Below are positions 1-7,673 of a stretch of DNA of 39,592 nucleotides, one piece after another. Position 1 is the first letter of the stretch; every line of letters begins with the position of its first letter. Source of the stretch: Chloroflexaceae bacterium UBA1466. Lineage in GTDB: Bacteria; Chloroflexota; Chloroflexia; Chloroflexales; Chloroflexaceae. The position numbers and the translations under genes are program-made. The stretch is from assembly GCA_002325605.1 (NCBI GenBank), contig DCSM01000106.1:1-39592 (forward strand). The letters are read 5' to 3'. Under the pieces are notes generated by a model, which was not told where the DNA came from, did no database searches, and saw nothing but the letters and a program-made list of their open reading frames with translations.

Positions 1-18
1 GCTAAAGGACAACCATAA
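1..18 (+). CDS. Possible 3' end of an upstream gene (partial)
   Basis: Reading from base 1 there are five codons (AKGQP) and then TAA at 16-18, three bases before the next ATG. The tight spacing would fit the last gene of an operon that continues into the VKOR gene. The fragment is far too short to identify. It could also be chance, since any window edge is open in some frame. Confidence 0.25.
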   Translation, partial: AKGQP

Positions 19-21
19 GCG

Positions 22-486
22 ATGCTGGCGCGTTCGCTTTATCCTCGAATGGTGCTGACCCTTTGCGCTTTGCTAGGGTTTTTCGACTCGGCCTATCTCG
101 CGCTGGCCAGGCTGAAACTGGGAACTTTCTTGCTTTGTCCCGTCGGGGAAGGTTGTGATCTTGTTCAACAAAGTGTCTGGAGCAGCCTTCCCCCAGGTAA
201 TGGCGTTCCAATTGCCTTTATCGGTGGAGGGGGGTATCTTCTCTTCTTCTTTTTAGGCCTCACCGCGCTGCAAAAAGATTATCTTGGCCCATGGCCCTTG
301 CCTAAAATCCTTTTAATCCTCGCCTCAGCAGGAATTGCCTTTTGCATCTATCTGCTTGGTGTGCAATTCTTTGCGATCAAAGCCTTTTGTTTTTGGTGTC
401 TGGTCTCCGCCGCGCTCGAAATTGCAATTTGGGGCGCGGCTTTTGCGGATTGGCGGGTCTGGCAAAGCCTGACCGATGAGGATTAA
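22..486 (+). CDS. Vitamin K epoxide reductase (VKOR) family membrane protein
   Basis: This 154-residue protein has about four hydrophobic segments (residues 8-28, 63-82, 95-116, 125-142). It carries the VKOR cysteine set: a loop pair C39 and C45 followed by D46 and S51, and the active-site CFWC at 123-126 at the start of the last helix. Bacterial VKOR homologues reoxidise a DsbA-like thioredoxin partner and pass electrons to quinone, so they drive disulfide formation in exported proteins. No thioredoxin domain is fused here and no DsbA-like gene lies in the window; the partner may be upstream of base 1. The start is ATG with a weak AAAGGA at 4-9. The family call is firm; the partner is unknown. 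Confidence 0.9.
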   Translation: MLARSLYPRMVLTLCALLGFFDSAYLALARLKLGTFLLCPVGEGCDLVQQSVWSSLPPGNGVPIAFIGGGGYLLFFFLGLTALQKDYLGPWPLPKILLILASAGIAFCIYLLGVQFFAIKAFCFWCLVSAALEIAIWGAAFADWRVWQSLTDED

Positions 487-492
487 GAGCGC

Positions 493-666
493 GTGTATTC
501 CAAGCTTCTTTTCTTAGGGTATTTTATCTTCCTGATTGGCTTGCTCGGTGGCAGAATCAAGCTAAAGAAAACTGAGATTCCGCAATTGCGCCTTTGGCAA
601 AGGATTCTGGTTCTCGTTTTGGGGCTTATCCTTATGCTGATTGGCTATTTTAATTTCCCCACTTGA
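493..666 (+). CDS. 57-residue two-helix membrane protein, downstream of VKOR
   Basis: A GTG at 493 opens a 57-codon frame ending in TGA at 664-666. It begins only 6 bases after the VKOR stop, with a GAGG at 478-481 upstream. The product has two hydrophobic helices (about residues 4-19 and 39-53) separated by a basic segment with several Lys and Arg residues, and ends in NFPT. I do not recognise a family. Tight spacing, the clear helix-loop-helix pattern and the lack of internal stops argue that it is real and cotranslated with the VKOR gene. It might be a small partner or stabiliser of VKOR, but that is inference. Confidence 0.6.
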   Translation: MYSKLLFLGYFIFLIGLLGGRIKLKKTEIPQLRLWQRILVLVLGLILMLIGYFNFPT

Positions 667-785
667 TCAGCCCCGCTAAAGGATTGAAGCCCCTTGTGGA
701 GGTTGACAACATAAGGTGGAAGCAGGGTTTAAGAGATTTCAGCCTCTAACTCTCTTTAGGCCACAACTAACCTCAATCGCATCTG

Positions 786-794
786 TGCTATAAT
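786..794 (+). promoter_or_regulatory. Extended -10 promoter for endonuclease IV
   Basis: TGC followed by a perfect TATAAT at 789-794 forms an extended -10 element. No convincing -35 hexamer lies 16-18 bases upstream, which extended -10 promoters tolerate. The start of transcription would be near 801, giving a leader of about 57 bases. Confidence 0.55.
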
Positions 795-857
795 GGGGCG
801 CAGCAGAAAAGGGAAGGTAGGGAGTTTCGGGGAAAGCAATGTAGCTAGGAAATCAAA

Positions 858-1706
858 ATGCTTTTTGGGGCCCATATGTCCATTGCGGGGGGAATTGCCA
901 AAGCTTTTGAACGGGGGGCGAGCGTTGGGTGCGAAACCATCCAGATTTTCAGTCGCAGTGAGCGCCGTTGGCAAGTCAAACCCTACAGCGAAGCTGAAAT
1001 TGCGGCTTTCAAAGCGCAGCAAGCTCGCACCCAGATCGCGCCCGTGGTGGCGCATGCCAGCTATTTGCTCAATTTGGCTTCGCCGTTGGAAACTTTACGG
1101 GCCCAGTCGCGGGAGGCTTTAGCCGATGAGCTAGAGCGTTGCGCTCTTTTGGGCATTCCCTATTTGGTTTTTCACCCTGGGTCGCACATGGGCAGCGGGG
1201 CAGAAACGGGGTTGCAAAGGATCGCCCAGGCTCTGAATCAGCTTTTTGAAACAGGTGTGGGGCAAGGCGTGACCGTTTTGATGGAAACGACGGCGGGCCA
1301 AGGCTCTTCGCTCGGTTGGCGGTTTGAAGAATTAGCTCAGATTTTTACCCTCGTTTCGATGCAAGATAGATTAGGGATTTGCGTTGATACTTGTCATATC
1401 TTCGCCGCAGGCTATGATCTTCGCACCCCCGAAGAATATGAAACCACTTTCAATACTTTTGAACGTTTACTTGGCTTGGAAAAAATCAAGGTTTTTCATC
1501 TTAATGACTCGATGAAGGAATTAGGTAGTCGCTTAGATCGCCATGCTCATATTGGGGAAGGGCAGATTGGCCTAGAGGCTTTTCGTTTTATCGTTAATGA
1601 TCAACGCTTTGCCCATTTACCGATGATTTTAGAAACCCCTAAAGGTCAAGATTTAGCTGGAGATCTCACAAATCTCGCTACTTTGCGCTCGTTGAAATCT
1701 GCGTAG
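858..1706 (+). CDS. nfo: Endonuclease IV (AP endonuclease)
   Basis: The 282-residue protein is a complete endonuclease IV, the AP2 TIM-barrel enzyme that cuts DNA 5' of abasic sites in base-excision repair and uses three zinc ions. All nine metal ligands can be placed by comparison with E. coli Nfo: H66, H106, E143, D177, H180, H214, D227, H229 and E259. The family signatures VFHPGSH, ICVDTCH and DRHAHIGEG are intact. Length matches the family (about 280). ATG is preceded by AGGA at 847-850 with 7 bases spacing, which supports this start. The gene stands alone behind its own extended -10 promoter. Confidence 0.97.
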   Translation: MLFGAHMSIAGGIAKAFERGASVGCETIQIFSRSERRWQVKPYSEAEIAAFKAQQARTQIAPVVAHASYLLNLASPLETLRAQSREALADELERCALLGIPYLVFHPGSHMGSGAETGLQRIAQALNQLFETGVGQGVTVLMETTAGQGSSLGWRFEELAQIFTLVSMQDRLGICVDTCHIFAAGYDLRTPEEYETTFNTFERLLGLEKIKVFHLNDSMKELGSRLDRHAHIGEGQIGLEAFRFIVNDQRFAHLPMILETPKGQDLAGDLTNLATLRSLKSA

Positions 1707-1738
1707 CGCACCAAATTTCGCTTGGAAAGGAAAATCGG

Positions 1739-1987
1739 ATGGTCTACAAAAAGCTTTTCTGGCTCTTGCTCCTTACTGGCACACTGTTCGTTCTTTGGCA
1801 AAAGTGGGGGCAAAGCCTCGCTTTCATTTTCTTTGCCAGCCGCAAGCCCATAACCCCCAAAGCGGCCCAACCTGCTTCGCGCCCCTTCACTACGAATGGC
1901 CGCGCAATTCCCACCCGTGTTCACAAAGGCTCACCGGCGGCAGTCCAGGCTAAAAGCCGCCGAATCGTTACCAAAAGCGCCCAGTAA
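1739..1987 (+). CDS. Small membrane-anchored basic protein, unknown
   Basis: This is an 82-residue protein with one hydrophobic segment near the N-terminus (about residues 6-33) and then a strongly basic, proline- and alanine-rich tail with many Lys and Arg. A GGAAAGG motif 8 bases before the ATG supports translation. It starts 32 bases after the nfo stop and may be cotranscribed with it. I do not recognise a family. The tail could sit in the cytoplasm or bind an acidic surface. An alternative is a non-coding region with a fortuitous frame, but the ribosome site and helix make a real gene likelier. Confidence 0.5.
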   Translation: MVYKKLFWLLLLTGTLFVLWQKWGQSLAFIFFASRKPITPKAAQPASRPFTTNGRAIPTRVHKGSPAAVQAKSRRIVTKSAQ

Positions 1988-1994
1988 ATAGCGG

Positions 1995-2130
1995 GGTAGT
2001 CCTGGAAGGGTAGGCTCTTTTGGGGGTCTTTTTGGCAACTGGAAGCCAAAGGCTCTGCTTCAACAAGTTCAGCAACCGCCTTTGGCCCCCTGGAATCTGA
2101 GCTTCAGCACTCCTGCCTTTGGCCCTACCA
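1995..2130 (+). repeat. Dispersed ~135 bp repeat, copy 1
   Basis: This element starts GGTAGT and ends CTACCA, so the termini are short inverted repeats. Inside, the arms GCCAAAGGC and GCCTTTGGC (9 bp, perfect) enclose a loop containing CTTCAACAAGTTCAGCA. The same element occurs inverted at 7391-7524 and, more diverged, at 37085-37206. It holds no gene. The last bases overlap the stop codon of the minus-strand GGDEF-EAL gene. It resembles a MITE or a large REP-type element. Confidence 0.8.
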
Positions 2131-4200
2131 CTGAAGCTGATTGACAAGTAAGATCTCCACCGCCTCCACCGCCATCGGCTGGGAAAACAAAAAGCCTTGG
2201 GCGTAATCGCAGTTTAACGTGCGGAGCCGCGCCAGTTGCTCCGCCGTTTCAACCCCTTCCGCAACCACCCGCTTCCGTAATTGGTGGGCCATGGTCACCA
2301 CCAGCCGCACAATCTCTGCACTATCCTCATCCGAACTCATCTTGCGGATAAAAGAGCGGTCTATTTTGAGCGCATCAACAGGAAAATGGTGCAAATAGCT
2401 CAAGGAAGAATAGCCCGTGCCGAAATCATCAATATGGACCTTAACATCTAACGCACGCAACTGATTCAAAGTTGTAGTTGTTGCTTCTGTGTTTTCAGCG
2501 ATGATGCTTTCGGTAATTTCTAATTGTAAAAGATGGGCGGCTAGGCCCGTCTTTTGTAAAACTTGGCCTATTAGGTCAACTAACAAAGGGTCTTGCAGTT
2601 GCCGGCCCGATAAATTCACATTGATCGAAAGGAACGCATGAACAGGAAAGCGTTTTTGCCAAAGACACATCTGTTGACAAGCTTTATTCAGCACCCAAGC
2701 TCCAATCTGATTGATAAGCTCAGTTTCTTCGGCAATCGGAATGAACTCAATGGGTGAGATCATGCCGCGCTGGGGATGATTCCAACGGGCTAAAGCCTCA
2801 AACCCAGTAATGGTCCCCGTTTTTAAGGAGATGATCGGTTGATAAAAGACGCAGATTTGGTCCCGGTCAACTGCGCGGCGCAATTCAGTTTCCAACCGCC
2901 AGCGCGTTACGACTCGGGTGTGCATCGTGCTGTCAAAGATCGTTGAACGGGCCCGCCCCAGGCTTTTGGCCCGATGCATGGCTACGTCGGCATCCCGCAA
3001 CAAATCTTCGGCTTGAGCATACCATTTGAGACTGGTGGCAATCCCAATGCTTACACTGGTAAAGACTTCATGCTCTTCCAGCATGAAGGGAATGGCTAAA
3101 GCAGCGTGAATCTTTTCGGCAACTTTGCTTGCATTGGCGAGAGTTTCAATATCTTCCAGCAAAATCGCAAATTCATCCCCTCCAATCCGCGCTAAAGTAT
3201 CAACGGGACAAAGGAATTTTTCAAGTTTCTGCGCGATAGCGACCAGTAATTTGTCGCCCAGCGCATGGCCTAAGCTATCATTGATGATTTTGAATTGATC
3301 GAAATCGAGGAAAAGGACGGCAAGCACATAGCTCGGATAACGTTTGGTGCGCTCAAGCGCGTAGCCCAACCGATCCAGAAAAAGCGCCCGATTCGGCAAG
3401 CTAGTCAGCGGATCATAGAGCGCATGATATTGCAATTGCCCTTCCGCAAGCCGTTGCTCAGTAATATCAATCCCCGTGGCTACAACATACTCAACTTCAC
3501 CCTTCGCATTCAGCAGCACCGTATTTGACCAAGCGATTAAGCTGCGCCCGCCATGCCGGCCAAGAAGGTGGTTTTCATAAGTGTTGGGGAAGTTGCCCGT
3601 TCTGAGCCGGCTAAAAACCACCTGGACCGCCTCGACCTCTTCCGCCACAATTAAATATTCCCAAAGCGGTTTATGGGCGACTTCGGCTAAGGTGTAGCCC
3701 GTTAGCCGCTCGCAAGCCTGATTCAGGCGCACAATCCGCCCATCTTTATCCAGAATGATAAAGATGGCATTTGAAACCTTAAAAATGGCCGAAAGCAGCT
3801 TTTGTTCATTTTGGGAGTTTGCTTCCAATTCCTTGAAAGAGGAGTTTTCTTGGCCTAAGGGGGAGCCAAAGCCATTATTCATTCTTTGGCGGATTCCAAG
3901 GAGGATGACTAGCGCATTCCCCAACAACATCCCCCCCAAAACTAAGAGCAAATTTTGCAAAGGCCAGACGCGGGCTAAGGTTGATCTAAGACATTGTTCT
4001 AAATTCCTAAAAGCTTCCTGTTCACAGAAGTTTGCATCAAACGCAAAATTGACGCGCAAGAGCATGCTGGCGATAAAAAGCCCTAGATCCCCCGTAAGGA
4101 GCAAAAGACCCAGAAAGAGAAGCAGCCCCTTCCGCGAGGGCCGAAAGCGTTGGGGGCAGAAATTTCGGATTTTCTGGTAAAGGGATGCAAAATGAACCAT
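2125..4200 (-). CDS. Membrane PAS-GGDEF-EAL c-di-GMP enzyme
   Basis: The 691-residue protein has two transmembrane helices (about 25-47 and 81-103) with a short outer loop containing two cysteines, then PAS (about 132-250), GGDEF (260-420) and EAL (435-685). The cyclase motif GGDEF is at 340-344 and intact. The inhibitory RxxD site is degenerate: C331 stands where arginine is expected, before D334. The phosphodiesterase residues are all present: EAL 468-470, N529, E561, D591 and D592 in DDFGTGYSS, K612 and E648. Both activities are therefore possible, and which dominates cannot be read from sequence. ATG is preceded by GGAGG with good spacing. The final codons TGG TAG come from the end of the dispersed repeat. 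It faces no operon partner. Confidence 0.95.
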   Translation of the reverse strand: MVHFASLYQKIRNFCPQRFRPSRKGLLLFLGLLLLTGDLGLFIASMLLRVNFAFDANFCEQEAFRNLEQCLRSTLARVWPLQNLLLVLGGMLLGNALVILLGIRQRMNNGFGSPLGQENSSFKELEANSQNEQKLLSAIFKVSNAIFIILDKDGRIVRLNQACERLTGYTLAEVAHKPLWEYLIVAEEVEAVQVVFSRLRTGNFPNTYENHLLGRHGGRSLIAWSNTVLLNAKGEVEYVVATGIDITEQRLAEGQLQYHALYDPLTSLPNRALFLDRLGYALERTKRYPSYVLAVLFLDFDQFKIINDSLGHALGDKLLVAIAQKLEKFLCPVDTLARIGGDEFAILLEDIETLANASKVAEKIHAALAIPFMLEEHEVFTSVSIGIATSLKWYAQAEDLLRDADVAMHRAKSLGRARSTIFDSTMHTRVVTRWRLETELRRAVDRDQICVFYQPIISLKTGTITGFEALARWNHPQRGMISPIEFIPIAEETELINQIGAWVLNKACQQMCLWQKRFPVHAFLSINVNLSGRQLQDPLLVDLIGQVLQKTGLAAHLLQLEITESIIAENTEATTTTLNQLRALDVKVHIDDFGTGYSSLSYLHHFPVDALKIDRSFIRKMSSDEDSAEIVRLVVTMAHQLRKRVVAEGVETAEQLARLRTLNCDYAQGFLFSQPMAVEAVEILLVNQLQW

Positions 4201-4296
4201 GCGACCTCCAGTCCTTTGAGAGTTTTGCGACCCACCTTTGCACCCGTGCTTCAGCAGCCTTAGGCAGCCTTAGGCAAGCTCAGGCAGCACCGCAGT

Positions 4297-4320
4297 GCTT
4301 CAACAAGTTCAGCACCCGCC
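4297..4320 (+). repeat. Fragment of the dispersed repeat loop
   Basis: These 24 bases differ by one base from the central loop of dispersed repeat copy 1 (2057-2080) and of copy 2 in inverted orientation (7441-7464). The flanks do not match. Just upstream (about 4252-4285) the sequence is a short imperfect tandem of CAGCCTTAGG-like units. This looks like a relic or a seed unit of the repeat family in the 215 bp gap between two minus-strand genes. Confidence 0.5.
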
Positions 4321-4415
4321 TGCTACTCTAAAGCGCAGCGAGGCCGTTGTCAAGTAAAAGAAGCAGAGATTCAGGGGAAGGCGCAGAAGAGAAGGGCTTA
4401 AAGACCTGAAGACCG

Positions 4416-5873
4416 CTAATAAGCATTTTTCTGATTGGCGGTGAGGAGATTGGCCGCTGTGCGGACGATGATTTTTATATCAAAAAGCAAAGACCAATTT
4501 TCAATATAATACAAATCGTAACGGGTCCGTTCTTCAATACTCGTATCGCCCCGGAAGCCATTGACCTGGGCCCAGCCCGTAATGCCCGCTTTTTCCTTGT
4601 GGCGACGCATATAGCGCGGCACTTGCTGGCGAAACTGCTCTACCCATTTAGGTTGTTCGGGGCGAGGGCCCACAATGCTCATTTCGCCTAGGAGGACATT
4701 GATAAATTGGGGCAATTCGTCGAGCGAAGAGCGCCGCAAAAAGCTGCCTAGGCGCGTTACACGCGGGTCAGCAGGCTTTGTCCAGCCAGGGCCTTGGGCT
4801 TCAGCATCGGTTCGCATCGTGCGAAATTTGAGCATATAAAACGGCTTCCCATCCATCCCGACTCGCGCTTGCAGAAAGAAGACGGGGCCTTCTGAATCCA
4901 ATTTGACCAAGACCGCCAGCAGCAAGAGCAAAGGCGCAGTGGCTACAAGAATCAAGCAGGCCAGCAGCAGGTCCAGAATCCGCTTGAGCAATTGATTCAA
5001 AGGGTTATCTAAGGCCGCATTTTTGACACTTACCAGGGGCAGACCGTTTAGATCGCCTATTGAAACCTCATTGTTTGTGATCAATTGAAAAGTATCAGGA
5101 TAGATTCGGATTGAAACGGCTTGATCCTCGGCTAAATGGACAATTTCCAAGAGGTCGCTCTGCGAATTGTTGGTCAAAGCTACGAGAACCTCGGCAGCTT
5201 GCGTGATTTGGATGACGCGATTCAATTGGTTGGTTGAGCCTAACACAGGCAAATCATCAATCAGTGTGCCGACGGGATGCTCATCTGAAACAAACCCTTG
5301 CACGCGGTAGCCCAACGCAGGAGTGTGGCGGATTGTGGCCCAAACCAAGCGGCCTGGCTCGGCAGTGCCAACAATCAAGGCGCGGCGCGTATCAATCCCG
5401 TGGTGGGCCCTAAGCCGAAAGACTACCCGGCGGTGGAGCAGGCGCAGCGCAATGGTGCTAAAGATTGCAGTTAGCCAGCTTAAAACTAAAATCATGGGGG
5501 TCCAGGGCAAATCGGCGGACCCAAACTGGGGCAAAAGTGCATTGATCACTAAACCCAAAACGGTTGCCAGCGAAATGGCCATGAAAACTTTATAAGCTTC
5601 GTCAATGCGCGAAGCTCCGCGTCTAAGTGCATATAGCCCATTGGCACTCAAAGCGAAGCTAAAAGCCAGATTCAGGAGCAGCAAAAAGAGGCGCACTGGG
5701 GCAAAATCGGCAGGCAGCAGCAGCCCATTATCCAGAATTTCGGGAATGTGGAAGATGTAAATCCCGACAAATGAGGCATTGATCGCAATGAGGTCGCTAA
5801 AGAGCAGACTGAAACCCAGAATAAAGGCCCAGGTATTGTTGCGAAGCTGAGATGTACGGTGAATTTGAGCCAT
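4416..5873 (-). CDS. Polyprenyl glycosylphosphotransferase (glycan priming)
   Basis: This enzyme transfers a sugar 1-phosphate from a nucleotide sugar to undecaprenyl phosphate, the first membrane step of exopolysaccharide or O-unit assembly. The 485-residue protein has an N-terminal bundle of four to five helices, a Rossmann-like CoA-binding-type region with the signature ALIVGT, one further helix, and the C-terminal catalytic domain: KRILD, FRTM, SLDELPQ, MSIVGPRP, GITGWAQVNG and the YDLYYIENWS ending, all intact. The longest frame begins at a TTG at 5957 inside the upstream gene. I prefer the ATG at 5873, one base after the upstream TGA, implying translational coupling. The donor sugar cannot be inferred. 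Confidence 0.93.
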   Translation of the reverse strand: MAQIHRTSQLRNNTWAFILGFSLLFSDLIAINASFVGIYIFHIPEILDNGLLLPADFAPVRLFLLLLNLAFSFALSANGLYALRRGASRIDEAYKVFMAISLATVLGLVINALLPQFGSADLPWTPMILVLSWLTAIFSTIALRLLHRRVVFRLRAHHGIDTRRALIVGTAEPGRLVWATIRHTPALGYRVQGFVSDEHPVGTLIDDLPVLGSTNQLNRVIQITQAAEVLVALTNNSQSDLLEIVHLAEDQAVSIRIYPDTFQLITNNEVSIGDLNGLPLVSVKNAALDNPLNQLLKRILDLLLACLILVATAPLLLLLAVLVKLDSEGPVFFLQARVGMDGKPFYMLKFRTMRTDAEAQGPGWTKPADPRVTRLGSFLRRSSLDELPQFINVLLGEMSIVGPRPEQPKWVEQFRQQVPRYMRRHKEKAGITGWAQVNGFRGDTSIEERTRYDLYYIENWSLLFDIKIIVRTAANLLTANQKNAY

Positions 5874-5874
5874 T

Positions 5875-6774
5875 TCACTTGAAAGAGCGGGTTTTTTGTT
5901 TAGAGAAGAGATAGCAGCCAAAGCCAAAAAGCTCCTTGAGGGTAATAGCCCCTTCAATTAAAAGATTCACCAGCGCTGGGGTGGTGGCCGCATAGTGTTT
6001 GCGATGAAAAAGTCGCATGGCTTCATAGAAAGCCCGCTGACTCGGCAGCGCCCAAGCCGTGCTAGTCGCCCGCTTGTAATGCAGAATTTCAACTTTTGGA
6101 TAATAAATAATGCGCCAACCATACTGTTTAATGCGATAAGCCCAATCTAAATCTTCGCCATACATAAAGAATTGTTCATCTAGCAAACCAACTTCTCGAA
6201 TCACATTAGTTCGCAGAAGCATACACGCGCCAACCACTGAGTCGACCTCGATTTCAAGGTTTTCGTCTAAGTAAGTCAGGTTGTAACGGCCAAACCGGCG
6301 ACTTTTGGGAAAGATTTGCGCCAGCCCAAGCATCCGATAAAAAGCCACTTCGGGCGTGGGGAAAGACCGCCGACATGCTCGGTCAAGTGCTCCATCAGGA
6401 AGTAAAACTTTAGGCCCCACGACCCCGACTTCGGCGTGCTTTTCAAGGTAAGCCACCAGCGCGTCAAGTGTCCCAGCAGGCACAACCGTGTCATTATTAA
6501 GTAATAAAACGAATTCGGGAGCCTCCTTGGCGTGCAAAAGCACTCGCAAAGCAAGATTGTTGCCCGCGGCAAAACCTGCATTCTGGTCATTGACGATCAG
6601 CTGAACTTGAGGAAATTGGGTGCGGACAAGGGGGACACTTTCGTCGCTCGAAGCATTATCGACCACCCAAACCGCAAAAGAGTTTTGCGGTGGCTGGGCG
6701 TAGATCGAGCGCAGGCAGGCAGCTAAAAGATCAGCCCGATTGTAGTTGAGGATGACAAGCGCAAGCTTCGGCAT
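5875..6774 (-). CDS. GT2 family glycosyltransferase (rhamnosyltransferase-like)
   Basis: This is a 299-residue GT-A fold glycosyltransferase. Numbered from the ATG at 6774, it shows VVDNASSD (D39), the metal- and nucleotide-binding NND at 93-95, and the acceptor-side GEDLDW at 206-211, the pattern of WbbL-like rhamnosyltransferases. The frame is open further upstream to 6897, but the family starts at 'PKLALVILNYNR', so the ATG at 6774 is chosen. No strong Shine-Dalgarno is visible. It is the first gene of a unit with the priming glycosylphosphotransferase; the stop and next start are separated by one base. Cytoplasmic or membrane-associated; sugar specificity unknown. Confidence 0.92.
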   Translation of the reverse strand: MPKLALVILNYNRADLLAACLRSIYAQPPQNSFAVWVVDNASSDESVPLVRTQFPQVQLIVNDQNAGFAAGNNLALRVLLHAKEAPEFVLLLNNDTVVPAGTLDALVAYLEKHAEVGVVGPKVLLPDGALDRACRRSFPTPEVAFYRMLGLAQIFPKSRRFGRYNLTYLDENLEIEVDSVVGACMLLRTNVIREVGLLDEQFFMYGEDLDWAYRIKQYGWRIIYYPKVEILHYKRATSTAWALPSQRAFYEAMRLFHRKHYAATTPALVNLLIEGAITLKELFGFGCYLFSKQKTRSFK

Positions 6775-6841
6775 AAAGTAAGTTCTAAGTTGGCTTTCTT
6801 GGCTTTGCTCAAACAACAAAGCGAATTTTTCTACCCTTTGC

Positions 6842-6849
6842 ATTATACT
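6842..6849. promoter_or_regulatory. Overlapping divergent -10 elements
   Basis: On the minus strand a perfect TATAAT lies at 6847-6842, upstream of the glycosyltransferase unit. On the plus strand TATACT at 6844-6849 precedes the 6896 gene. The two -10 boxes share four bases, so binding of polymerase in one direction should exclude the other. The -35 regions are weak on both sides. Confidence 0.45.
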
Positions 6850-6895
6850 ACGAACAGGAACGTTTCTTGTTTCACGCACAGAAAGGCCAATAAAC

Positions 6896-7303
6896 ATGCG
6901 CTATGCGATTCGGCGGGTTACTCTAGGGTCCACTGCACGCCTCGGTTGCCTCTTAGGCTGGTTGGTCTCCATTGTGCCCAGTTTACTTCTCGCCTGGATC
7001 GGCCTGAAAGGCATTCAAACGCTTGATTTCTCCCTTAGGCTGCTGCAAGCCTTTCCCCTTGTTGTTTTGGGGCAAAACATTTCTGTCAATCTTGTAGAGA
7101 GATTGAATCTAACCCCTTTTGCCCAACAGATTGGGCAATATGCGGCGAATGCGACTTTAACTTTCATTGTTTTGACTCTTTTCTTTCTGATTTTAGGCAC
7201 ATTCTTGGCGATCTTCTCAGCTATTCAGTTTAGTATGAGTTACAATTTAGTTTCCGCCTTGGGGGGAAGTTTAGAAATCGAATTGGAACCACAGAAAAAA
7301 TAG
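6896..7303 (+). CDS. Small membrane protein, DUF3566-like
   Basis: The 135-residue protein has two long hydrophobic segments (about 16-37 and 85-112) and ends in a short charged tail. The ending YNLVSALGGSLEIELE after the second helix resembles the DUF3566 family of small bacterial transmembrane proteins, known best from actinobacteria next to gyrase genes; this match is from memory and moderate. The function is unknown. AAAGG at 6882-6886 stands 9 bases before the ATG. It is divergent from the glycan-priming unit and followed by a very stable hairpin. Confidence 0.65.
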   Translation: MRYAIRRVTLGSTARLGCLLGWLVSIVPSLLLAWIGLKGIQTLDFSLRLLQAFPLVVLGQNISVNLVERLNLTPFAQQIGQYAANATLTFIVLTLFFLILGTFLAIFSAIQFSMSYNLVSALGGSLEIELEPQKK

Positions 7304-7319
7304 CTTTTCTGGCTGATTC

Positions 7320-7362
7320 GTGGGCCTTTGCCGTTTCGCAAACGGCAAAGGCCCACCCATTT
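7320..7362 (+). terminator. Perfect 17-bp stem terminator after the 6896 gene
   Basis: Bases 7320-7336 (GTGGGCCTTTGCCGTTT) pair perfectly with 7340-7356 across a three-base CGC loop, followed by CCATTTTC. The stem is unusually long and stable; the T tract is short and begins two bases after the stem. It sits 17 bases after the stop codon. Confidence 0.75.
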
Positions 7363-7390
7363 TCTTGCGCTCGCTGGAGCTAAAGCACGG

Positions 7391-7524
7391 GGGTAGGGCC
7401 AAAGGCAGGAGAGGTGAAGATGCTTATCCAGGAGGCCAAAGGCGGTTGCTGAACTTGTTGAAGCATAGCCTTTGGCTTCCGTTTGCCCAAAAAACCAAAG
7501 GAGCCTACCCTTCCAGGACTACCA
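7391..7524 (-). repeat. Dispersed ~135 bp repeat, copy 2 (inverted)
   Basis: On the minus strand this runs from GGTAGTCCTGGAAGGGTAGG to CCTTTGGCCCTACC, nearly base for base the same as copy 1 at 1995-2130, including the central loop (7441-7464). With copy 1 it forms a large inverted pair around 2.1-7.4 kb. A reading frame across it exists but is not gene-like. Confidence 0.8.
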
Positions 7525-7596
7525 GCACGGGAACAAAGCGCTCTTCTTTTCTGGAATCCAGCCTCGCAGCGCGAGCAAGCTCATGCCTATGACAAC

Positions 7597-7624
7597 TTGC
7601 CAAATGAAGGATTTGTGTTAAACT
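7597..7624 (+). promoter_or_regulatory. Promoter for the prpE-like gene
   Basis: TTGCCA at 7597-7602, a 16-base spacer ending in TGT, and TAAACT at 7619-7624 form a sigma-70 type promoter with an extended -10. Transcription would start near 7631, about 43 bases before the GTG start, which carries a strong AGGAGG at 7661-7666. Confidence 0.55.
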
Positions 7625-7673
7625 TTAGCCTTGCAGCAGTATTCTTTTTTAATCGCACAGAGGAGGTTCATAC

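Noticed and set aside
703..733. TTGACA at 703-708 as a promoter for endonuclease IV
   Set aside because: No acceptable -10 lies 16-18 bases downstream; the extended TATAAT at 789-794 is much better placed.
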